From: Manihot esculenta
Lineage: Eukaryota; Streptophyta; Magnoliopsida; Malpighiales; Euphorbiaceae
Assembly: GCF_001659605.2 (NCBI RefSeq)
Contig: NC_035170.2
Coordinates: 27,880,020 to 27,944,019, forward strand
Reading direction: 5' to 3'
Length of the DNA stretch: 64,000 nt
Part shown: positions 55,732 through 64,000 of the stretch, in pieces
Numbering within the stretch: the first letter of the stretch is position 1
How the letters are laid out: every line of letters begins with the position of its first letter
Made by a program: the position numbers and the translations under genes
Notes under the pieces: generated by a model
Database searches by the model: none
Told to the model about the DNA's origin: nothing
What the model saw: only the letters and a program-made list of their open reading frames with translations

Positions 55732-57206
55732 CTAAGTTTTGTAATCTATACCCCTTCTGTGTAGTTGAGTATCCAAGGAGAATACATTTGGTAGATCTAG
55801 GGTCAAATTTATCCTTTTGAGGGCTGTTATTAATGGCAAAGCACAGGCAACCAATAGTTCTTAGGTGATCATAACTGGCTGGTTTATGAAACAAGACTTC
55901 AAAAGGAGTTATCCATCCTAAAGCTTTAGCTGGTATTCTGTTAATGATGTAGGTATCAGCCAATATACACTCAGACCAATAATTTTTTGGAAATTGAGCC
56001 TGAAACTGGATGGTTCTAGCTATATTGAGAAGATGCTTATGTTTAATTTCTACTGTCCCATTTTGTTGAGGTGTATAAGGGCAAGTAGTTTGATAACAAT
56101 ATCGTATGAAGAAAGCAAAGAAGTACACCTTTTATTAATAAATTCTCCTCCATTGTCGGACCTTATATTTTTAATTTTTGTTCCAAATTGTGTATTGACA
56201 TATTCAATGAAAGATGTCAAAACATAATATGTCTGATCTTTAAATCTAAGCATATAGATCCAAGTTGCCCTAGTCTTATCATCAACAATAGTTAAAAAAA
56301 ACCTAGCACCAGTGATAGAATGAATAAAAAAAGATCCCCATAAGTCCATATGCACAAGATCGAAAGGATTGGCAGTAACCGTATTACTATTGTGAAAGGG
56401 CAATCTGGACATTTTAGCTAAAGGACATAAGGTACACGTGTGATTAGTGTCAACAATTTGCTTTAGTATAGGTATATGAGATATTTTATGACAAGACGAG
56501 TGTCCTAATCTAGCATGAATCACAGATAAAGGAATTTTTATTATAGAATTTGCAAGATGTGTAGCTTCTTATTGCACTTTTGAAGCTCAGCCATTTTTAC
56601 ATTGAGGTTTGGGGCAATTTTATTACACACAGAGTCAACACAGGACTGGATACTGGAAACAGAGAAGCTATTATTGTCTAAAATGTATAAACCACTAATC
56701 ATTTTGCCAACAGTTATAACAGACCTATTCTTCTGGTCCTGAAAAAAACAACACGATGAATAAAATTGTATTGTCAAGTTGGCATGCTTAAGTGGCTTGG
56801 ATACAGACAGAAGATTCATATTAAAATCAAGAACAAGGAGGACATCAATTAACTTCATATGTGTGTTTAATGCAACATTTCCAGTGTGTATGACCTGTGT
56901 GGAAGAGCCATTCGGCAAGTGTACAGTTATTGGAGCAGTAACAGAACATATAGATTTCATATGATGCTTATATGGTGTGACATGATCTGATGCACCAGTA
57001 TCAATTATCCATGCTTCTGATCCAGTTATCATAGCACAACAAGCAAATATTGAAGAAATTTTATGAGTGAAAGAGTTTAAAGAGCCATTACCAGAACAAT
57101 CAGTGGGACTGAAAGAGCTAAAGCCGTTACCAGTATAGTTGGCCGGATTGTGACAGTAGGCTGTGTTTATTGAGGCAACCGTTTTCCCTTTGACCAATCT
57201 GCTCAT
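55732..57206 (-). pseudogene. Element J protease and integrase, frameshifted
   Basis: Protease with IIDTGASDHVT in 56541-57206; then a frameshift near 56550-56580; GAG-pre-integrase with HARLGHSS and CTLCPLAKMSRLPF; integrase core with DLWG, VDDKTRATW and RSDNGGEF in 56050-56523; a second frameshift near 56110; then CPYTPQQNGTVEIKHKH, and GCLCFAINNSPQKDKFDP with KCILLGYSTTQKGYR. The order is copia-like (integrase before RT). It is cut by I just before RT. Confidence 0.85.
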
Positions 57207-57209
57207 CTC

Positions 57210-58103
57210 CTATCGCAGTAGCTCCAGCTTTGTATTGACTTCTTCTATCCTGCTTAATTCATTGGAGGCGACCGGTCCAGGACTTGCCAACGGTGTTTCC
57301 GGGGTAGATTGTATACTGTGACCTTCAGAATGTGAGATGTGAGCAGTGTATCTTGGCTTGAACGTCCCTGGATTGTTGAATTGCTTGTTTTTGCTCTTAA
57401 ACCACTCCGGATAACCGATCAATTTGAAGCATCCAGCTCGTGTATGTCCATCCAAATTACAGTAGTCACAATGGCCCTTCCTTGCGTCGTATTTCTTGTA
57501 GTCTCGTCTGTTACCTTGAGATCGGATGGCCAAAGCAGCTACCTCACAGTGTTCTGTGAGGTTGGATTGAACTTCTTTCTGAGACTCTACCCGTAGGACC
57601 ATCGAAAAAGCTTTGTTCACCGTTGGTAATGGATCCAGTAGGAGGATTTGGCTACGAACTTGATCAAAGGTATCATTGAGCCCCATCAGAAATTGCATGA
57701 GATGGTCCGCATTGTGAATCTTTGTTGCTAGCTTCTCTGACCCGCAGATGCATGGAGGTATAGGGACAATGTTGGCCAGTTCGTCCCACAGTTGCTTTAA
57801 TTTGCCATAGTATGTTGTCACAGAGAGATTATCTTGGGAGATGGACGCTATTCTTCGTTTGATTTGATAGATCATTGGTCCGTTGCTCTCGCCCTATCGT
57901 TCTCCTAGCTCAACCCACAGTTCTCGGGCGGTGGTGGCATAGAGGAAGCTTCCGACGAGGTCCTTCGAAATGGAATTGAGGATCCACGACGTCACCATAT
58001 AGTCGCATCGTCTCCATTTCTCGTATTCCTCAGATCCGTCCTCAGGCGCATCGATTTTTCCTTCCACGAATGCGAGTTTGTTCATCGCACCGAGAGCAAT
58101 CTT
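57210..58103 (-). pseudogene. Element J gag, two nonsense codons
   Basis: UBN2-type copia Gag. It begins at KIALGAMNKLAFVEGKID and runs through WILNSISKDLVGSFLYATTA. A TAG at 57894-57896 interrupts ELGER-GESNGPMIYQIKRR, and the frame then continues to a zinc-knuckle-like CDYCNLDGHTRAGCFKLIGY. A second TAG at 57210-57212 separates it from the protease frame, which is in the same phase. Confidence 0.85.
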
Positions 58104-58107
58104 GACA

Positions 58108-58260
58108 TGTATTGGTATTGTATATTGTGAAGTATCTTTCCAGTATACATACCTCACCTATTTATAGGTGATCCAAGTCTACAAGGTATTTACTAGAAAA
58201 TACAAGAACCTACTAGAACCTACTAGAAAAATCTCTATACTATCACTTTCCACTATTACA
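58108..58260 (-). repeat. Short LTR-like terminus of element J (153 bp)
   Basis: On the minus strand it runs from TGTAATAGTGG to CCAATACA with a TATA box in the inverted repeat TCACCTA...TAGGTGA (58154-58174). TG/CA ends and the internal promoter core fit a small copia LTR. No matching TSD flanks it. It could instead be a solo LTR of another small family. Confidence 0.45.
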
Positions 58261-58264
58261 CTAG

Positions 58265-59940
58265 ATGAAAGTATGAGTACTCTTCAAGCATAAGAGCAAA
58301 GGAGGACTTTAAGACAAGAAAATGTTACTGAGGGAGCCTTTTATACACAAAACCAACACGGAAACAAAGGCGAAAAAACACTTCAACAAGAAGTCGAAAG
58401 ATAAAAATGAAGGTTCTAATGATCAGCAAAAATATTCACCTTGCAGGCATTATAAAAAGATTATACACAAAAAATACTACTGGTGGAGACCAGATGTGAT
58501 ATGTAGCAAATGCAAACAACTTGGGCACATCACCTAGGTATGCAAAAATAAGACGAGGGGTTCTCAAAGCAACCAGCAAGCGCAGGCAGGTGAATCTGAA
58601 GCTCGGGAGGAGCAGCTCTTTCTTGCTTCATATTTTCAAAGCATGAATATTGACAACAGTTGTCTCATCGATAGCAGATGCACAAGCCATATGACATTGA
58701 ATGCAACAATGTTCATGAATCTTAATAAAAGTTTTAGAACCATTGTGAGAATCAGTAATGAAGACCTCCTAGATGTGAAAGGCAAAAGTACAGTTGAAGT
58801 AAGAACTTCTTCAGGTATCAAACTTATTGCTGATGTGTTATATGTACCTGAACTCAGTCAAAATTTACTGAGTGCTGGGCAAACGCTGGAAAAAAGGATA
58901 TTCTCTTGAATTTAAAGACAATTGTTGCATTATTTTGGAGCTGAATTATTTTGTGTAAAAATGAAAAAGAAAAGTTTTGTTATAGAATGGAATGGGGATG
59001 TAGCTTATGTAGGTTTAGACTTAAGTGACTCAAATTTATGGCATAAAAGATTTGGGCACTTTAACTACATGAGTTTAACCAACCTCAAAGGCAAAATTTA
59101 GTGAAAATATGCCAAAAATCACAGCTGAACCTCATGATTCGATGCTTGTCAGCAAGGAAAACAAGTGAAGCTTCCATTTCCAACAGGCCAAGCTTGGAGA
59201 GCTTCTCAAAAGCTGCAACTTGTACACATTGATGTGTGTAGACCCATGAAAACCACATCAATGAATGGTAATCGATACTTCCTTCTCTTCATTGATGGTT
59301 TTTTCAGAATGTGTTGGATCTATTTTCTTAAAGCGAGAAGTGAAGTTCTTGCTATGTTTCAAAAATTTAAAAATTATGTTGAGAATCAAAAAAATTTAAA
59401 GATTAAAATGTTGAGATATGATAACGGTACTGATTATAACTCTAGCCAATTTGATAAGTTTTGCAGCGATGAAGGAATTGAACACCAGCTGATGGTCACT
59501 TACCTCAATAAAATGGTGTGAGCGAACAGAAGAATCGGATTATCATGGAGATGGCCAGATGCTTATTATTTGAGAAAAAATTACAGAAGTACTTCTGGAC
59601 GGAAGACATAAACAATTTGGTGTCTATTAAATCGATTACCTACTAAGGCTCTCAAGAACAATACTCCCTACAAGGCTCTCAAGAACAATACTTCCTACGA
59701 GGCTTGATATGGTGTAAAGCCATCTGTTCATCATCTCAGAATGTTTGGATGCATTTTTTTTTATCAAATTCCCTAACAAAAGATAGACAAGCTTGATAAA
59801 AGAATAGAACAGAGAATTTTTGTTGATTATAGCATTGTCACAAAGGGATACAAAATTTATTGCTTAAAAACCAATAAAATTTTTGTAAGCAGGAATGTTA
59901 AATTTAATGAAGTGATAATTTGGAATTGGGGACAGCTAAG
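58265..59940 (+). pseudogene. Element K: decayed Ty1/copia fragment
   Basis: A different copia lineage on the plus strand. The gag C-terminus is readable in more than one frame near 58290-58400. The zinc knuckle CSKCKQLGHIT-stop-VC is broken by TAG 58535-58537. Protease at about 58636-58909 has CLIDSRCTSHMT, with Arg replacing the Gly of DSG. Integrase fragments lie at 59165-59521 ([35 protein letters not shown]) and further broken pieces extend to about 59900. Many stops and frameshifts make this the oldest element in the window. No LTR was identified. Confidence 0.8.
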
Positions 59941-60219
59941 GCGAAGTGCAACATGAAGTCCTTAATAGTCAACAAAACCAACCCAACTTATTGCAAATGA
60001 TGAAACTTTCGATGATAAGCCCATTAGAAGTACAAGAACCCTGAATAAGCTGACCAGATATAGACATATATTAGAATTAGGACACAACCACAGTAAGATT
60101 ATTATTTTTATTTATCTATAAATTTCATAATTTTCTCTTACAAATGATTCCATAAAGAACCTTATTTTATCAACTTAATTACAAAAGAACCAGCAAGCTT
60201 CTTCAACTGTTCATCTCCT
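59941..60219. other. Unassigned sequence between copia K and the CC-type gene
   Basis: AT-rich with no convincing frame. The part before 60050 may still be copia K. Nothing resembling an NB-ARC continuation of the neighbouring minus-strand gene is visible. Confidence 0.5.
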
Positions 60220-60660
60220 TCACAAGTTTGCAATAAGAAACTTTCCTTCTTCTATATGTTGCCTAACTTCCTGGTGCTTGTTCACCATTTTTTTGCTAAG
60301 TTTTCCTTTAGCAATACCATTAATTTCCCTTCTAAACTTCTCTTTAATCCTTTCATACTCATTAACCAAAGCTTCCACCTCTGCTTGAATCTCCCATACC
60401 CTTGTTATCCATAGCTTATAAGTGCCAGTGTTTTTTATTTCCTTACTATTGACACGGCCGTGATCAATATCAGTTGCAAGAGCAAGGAGTTTCTGTAATT
60501 CCTTGTCCAGCACTTCATAGTTATGATGAAGGTTCTTTATGGAAGAGCCTTTTCGGATAATAGGGGTTGATGCATCTCTCCCCAGTTTGTAAATCAAAGC
60601 AGCAGCCACCGGCACTGCACCGATGAATGCAGCGGCTAAAGTAGCAGCAACTGGATCCAT
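60220..60660 (-). CDS. Short coiled-coil protein like the N-terminus of a CC-NBS-LRR
   Basis: 146 codons, ATG at 60660, TGA at 60220. Residues about 4-25 are hydrophobic and alanine-rich. From about 45 the protein is heptad-like and charged: LDKELQKLLALATDIDHG, WITRVWEIQAEVEALV and EYERIKEKFRREI. This pattern resembles the CC domain of RPS2/At4g27190-like resistance proteins, which normally continues into NB-ARC and LRR domains; here translation stops instead. On the minus strand a TATA-like TATAAATG lies at about 60847-60854, and an acceptor-like TGTGCAG about 25-30 bp before the ATG suggests a 5' leader intron. It could be a CC-only gene, a truncated pseudogene, or exon 1 of a gene broken by copia insertions. 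It is the only likely host coding sequence in the window. Confidence 0.55.
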   Translation of the reverse strand: MDPVAATLAAAFIGAVPVAAALIYKLGRDASTPIIRKGSSIKNLHHNYEVLDKELQKLLALATDIDHGRVNSKEIKNTGTYKLWITRVWEIQAEVEALVNEYERIKEKFRREINGIAKGKLSKKMVNKHQEVRQHIEEGKFLIANL

Positions 60661-61464
60661 ATCGGGAAATGGCTAGCTCAACAATGAAACCTGCACATGA
60701 GAATTATTATTAATTTATTTATAACAATTACACCTACTAAAAGAAATTTAAAAACTATATGTAGAAGGAAAAAAACTAAAAAAAACCTCAATAGTTTGCC
60801 TTTTTTTTTGTAGTAAGAATGAAAAATTAAGAGAGTTTTGTGCATTTATAGAAAGGATGAGGTTTTAAGACAGCAAGATCAATATTTTTCCACACTTGAT
60901 TGTTATAAAATAATAATATTTATAAATTATTTTCTATTTGGTTAATTACAAAGAAAGTGCATTAATTTCTTCATATAAATCTTGTGAATTTCTTTTTCAT
61001 TGGCTATTTGAAGGTATTCCAAGTATACTCGTTTCTTGGGTAGTTTCTGGGAAATTTTTGCAAGAATAAATAATTTTAATATTTAAATATTTAGAAATTT
61101 ACAATTCTTTGAATAGTTTAATAATTTATACTAACAAGATCAAAAAGATCAAGTTGGTTATATTTTACTTTACATAATGGATTGATTTAAAAGTAAAATT
61201 AAACTAAATAATTAATTTTGATAAAACATAAATATATTATAATAATTTATCCTTTTTTTCCGCCATTTGTATAATATAAAGTCAATCGTTTTTATTAAAT
61301 TATTGCAATATAGTAAAATAGCTAAATTGTTTGTCTCATAATGTTATAAATTCTTCAAAAATTGTTAGTAAAAAAAAACTATTTAATGTTTGTTATTTTT
61401 ATGAGAAATAATTTAATTTTTGAATTTTTTAGTAACAAAATAATATATTTACAATAAATACTTT
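60661..61464. other. AT-rich spacer and probable promoter of the CC-type gene
   Basis: No open frame of interest. 60661-60860 likely holds the leader and TATA box of the gene at 60220-60660. The remainder is strongly AT-rich and repeat-poor, in contrast to the GC-rich transposon LTRs. Confidence 0.5.
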
Positions 61465-61676
61465 TGTTAATAATCTCCTTCAAAAGTTTGCAATCAGAAA
61501 CTTTTCCTTCTTCTATATGTTTGGTAACTTCCTGAAACTTGTTTACCATTTTTGTTAAGTTTTTCTTTATCAATAAAATTAATTTCCCTTCCAAAATTCT
61601 CTTTATTCCCTTCATACTCGCGAGTCAAAGCTTCCACCTCCACTTGAATATTCTCCCATACCCTTCTTATCCATAT
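61465..61676 (-). pseudogene. Second, decayed copy of the CC-type gene (3' half)
   Basis: Closely matches 60209-60415: the same KMVNK-QEV, HIEEGK and EGK-L-KK segments, and a shared nucleotide run CTTCTTCTATATGTT. It has frameshifts and no start; the N-terminal half is absent. It indicates a local duplication of the gene, as is common in resistance-gene clusters. Confidence 0.7.
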
Positions 61677-62009
61677 TTTTTTATATAAAAAAATATTTTA
61701 TTGATAAAATTAAAAAAAAAAAAACTTAACATTATAAATCTGCCCCAAATATACGCAACCTAAAATAAAATATTAAAAATAAAAAAAGTCTAGAACAAAA
61801 AGTACATCAATTTAAACATAAAAATTATTTATTATTAATGTTACATAAAAATTTTTAAAATAAATCATGAGCTGTCACCATAAAATAGATGACATGACAA
61901 GATTTAATAAACTGACAAGTGATTCCATCCGTAAAAAGAAATATTCGAACGATTAACTCCTAATAAAAGCTCGAACGACTATTATATTCGAAATCAAGAG
62001 AAAAGATTC
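61677..62009. other. AT-rich spacer beside LTR L
   Basis: Poly-A/T-rich, no coding. GATTC at 62005-62009 precedes LTR L and is the expected TSD; the partner lies outside the window. Confidence 0.5.
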
Positions 62010-64000
62010 TGTAACAGCCCGGAAACCGAACTGCTACCGGCACTAGGATCCAGATCGACTTAAGGTCGCCGGGACCCGTAGTAAGCCTCCTGTGAACTCT
62101 GTGTACCTGTGAAATCCCATACATGATCATACATTTTCTGTAAAAATAAAAACTTTCTCTGAACCAAGGCTTGACCTGTGCTTATACTCACTATGTGCTA
62201 TAAAACCCCTGCTAGAGCTCTCATCCTTGCTCTAGGTGGGTCATCTCATATAATGTCAAGCCTGGCTTTTCATACATAAACCATAAAACATTTTCATAAA
62301 AGACCATGTATATATATAAAAAGGGATTACACTCTACAAATCAAGCACCATCTATACACTGTACAATATTCTATCTCTTTACATATACATGTCCATTCTA
62401 GCTATTACATATCTCTTCTCTTCCTCTATACCCTGCTGACCTCTCTGGACTCTGGAAACTGAACCTGCAAAACTAGGGTTAAGGGAGAGGGATGAGCTAT
62501 ACTAGCCCAGTGAGCAGAACATAGAAAACAGGTCATTAAAACATGATCTCATGGAATGCATTACATCACAAACAATTCACATCAAGGGTAAACCTGTCAC
62601 CACCTAGTCCCAGTAACTGATGTGTGCCAGGCCGTAGCATGGGGTCCTGGACTTCCTGTCTGTATATGTATACGTGTATATAACACCTGTACTTACCATT
62701 TTGCCAGGCCGTAGAATGGGCTCCTGGACTTCCTATACTGTATATGTATACGTGTATATAACACCTGTTCTCATCAGTTGCCAGGCCGTAGACTGGGGTC
62801 CTGGTCTTCCTGCCTGGTACTAATGGATCACTCAGCATTTACCCACACCAACAATTAACTATGCAATGCAGCATATTCGTGGATTCTAATGCAAACAACC
62901 TACTGCATATTCATGGTGCATGAGATATGCTAAAACATTCCATTTCTCAATTTAAAAGATTAAGTTTAGTTCCACTCACCTCTGGCTGACTCTGAACTAA
63001 CTCTGCAGGTTCTGAAGCAGTGCTCACTGCTGACTCTGATTCCTCTGGTCCGTTCCTACACAGGTGGACACAAATGAGGGACCAAACTAACTTAAGAACA
63101 TCTCTAAGAAACTCCTCAAAAGCCCTTTAAAAGATCCTAAAACAATCACATAAAACATGCAAAAGAAGGCTGGACAGGGTACTTTCGGCGGCAGGTTCGG
63201 CAGCCGAAACCCCCCTCCAGAGACGAAACTCATGCATGTTCGGCGGCACCTTCGGCAGCCGAAAGTCTCGTCCAGAGACAAAACTCAAACCTTCGGCGGC
63301 ACTTTCGGCGGCCGAACCTTGCCTCTAGAGACGAAAGTCCCAATTTTTGGAAGCAAGCTTTGGCAGCCGAAACTGCCTCCACAAGGGGTTCGGCGGCCGA
63401 ACCTTCCTTCGGCGGCCGAACCTGGCTTTGCCCGAAGGGCAGAAGCCTGCTCTGCTTCATGCAAACTTACCCCAAATCTTACCCAACATGCATATCAACT
63501 ACTCCCAACTAGCACATGCCATAAAACATGCACAAAGGGGTTTAAAACTAACCTATAACCCCAACAAACATAACAAATAACACTGAAGCATGCATGAACA
63601 CCAAAATCATCAAAAAACCTCATAAAATCTAATCATGCATACTACCCATGAAACTCTCTTAAAACCTTCAAAAATCAAGAAAGGAAGTTCAAGATCTTCA
63701 CTTACCTCTTCCAAACAAGGAAAATAACGATCCTAACGTGGAGATGTGGGAAAATCCTCTCTCAAATCTCCAAGCTTCCAAACTTGTTCTTTTTTCTCAA
63801 AACCTTCAAAACACCTCAAAACTCTTAAAATCCTTGAAAGATTTGGTGAAAAACATGAAAATCATCAAAGTCAACTTGGGAAGGCTTAGACTCACCTCTG
63901 GCTGCAAGTGGAAGAGAAAATATCCTCCCTCCACCGACCTTTGGCCCTTAAATAGGTGGCTGGCCAGACCACCTTCGGCAGCCGAACGTGAAGCCAAAAC
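62010..64000 (-). mobile_element. Element L: Tekay LTR running off the window
   Basis: Plus-strand end TGTAACAGCCC at 62010; same subfamily as G and H. Splice cassette on the minus strand: donor 63705, acceptor 63056, 76-nt exon 63055-62980, donor 62979, acceptor 62465. Motif array 63183-63422, with U3 motifs starting near 63974. The TATA position reads TATTTAAG (63947-63954), a weaker core than in G. It lies in non-transposon DNA, so it may be a first-level insertion. Confidence 0.85.
62620..62815 (-). repeat. CCAGG...CCTGG minisatellite in LTR L
   Basis: Three units built on TGCCAGGCCGTAGAATGGG and CTCCTGGACTTCCT, two of them separated by a TATATGTATACGTGTATATA near-palindrome. It occupies the same LTR position as in D, F and G. 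Confidence 0.78.

Larger units (their letters stand above)
55732..58260 (-). mobile_element. Element J: Ty1/copia remnant (gag to integrase)
   Basis: Minus-strand copia element with a small LTR-like terminus at 58108-58260, then gag, protease and integrase in order. RT and RNase H would lie left of 55732, displaced by insertion of I. The LTR joins gag at KIALGAMNKL without a primer site, so the leader and gag N-terminus are deleted. Confidence 0.8.

Overview
The window is plant nuclear DNA, almost certainly eudicot heterochromatin. It is built nearly entirely of LTR retrotransposons. Ty3/gypsy Tekay-type chromoviruses use an initiator-tRNA-Met primer site. Ty3 Athila/Tat-type elements use a tRNA-Asp primer site. 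Two Ty1/copia remnants are also present. The GC-rich 13-mer TTCGGCCGCCGAA recurs in every Tekay LTR. I suspect a Euphorbiaceae genome (cassava or a relative), but that is a weak guess from memory. No prokaryotic genes, CRISPR arrays, tRNA or rRNA genes were seen.

The layout is a nest of insertions, several closed by 5-bp target-site duplications (TSDs) read directly from the sequence. I label the elements A to L. On the right, decayed copia K (58265-59940, +) adjoins copia J (55732-58260, -). J is cut by Athila-like element I (50940-55731, +). I is cut by Tekay LTR F (-), whose pieces lie at 30074-30310, 38978-39160 and 49068-50939. F is interrupted by E (30311-38972, -; TSD GCTTG), by D (39161-49062, +; TSD ATAAC) and, on its left, by G (8949-30073, +). 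G is itself cut in pol by LTR H (7320-8948, -), which is cut by A (1-7319, +). G's 3' LTR is cut by B (11629-28271, -; TSD TTCTC). B contains a tandem array C of the form LTR-INT-LTR-INT-LTR (13293-24796, -). The far right holds the only host-gene-like sequence: a short coiled-coil reading frame resembling the N-terminus of a CC-NBS-LRR resistance protein (60220-60660, -), a decayed second copy (61465-61676), and another Tekay LTR, L (62010 to the window end).

D is the only nearly complete autonomous element: one open Gag-Pol frame of 1664 codons with protease, RT, RNase H, integrase and a chromodomain-like tail. Its second integrase catalytic Asp reads Asn. G keeps RT and integrase but has a ~0.7 kb deletion and a nonsense codon. 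A, C and E have no pol. They keep LTRs, primer site, polypurine tract and a shortened Gag with zinc knuckles, so they look like parasites of an autonomous Tekay element such as D.

Three patterns deserve attention. First, every Tekay LTR, on both strands and in families of different length, carries the same ordered set of consensus splice sites (donor, acceptor, 69-79 nt exon, donor, acceptor). Second, LTRs of unrelated lineages carry element-specific arrays of short hairpin-forming motifs near the TATA box or in the leader. Third, A and C share a capsid-less mini-Gag with conserved blocks. Many short reading frames inside the LTRs are translations of the GC-rich repeats and are not called as genes.
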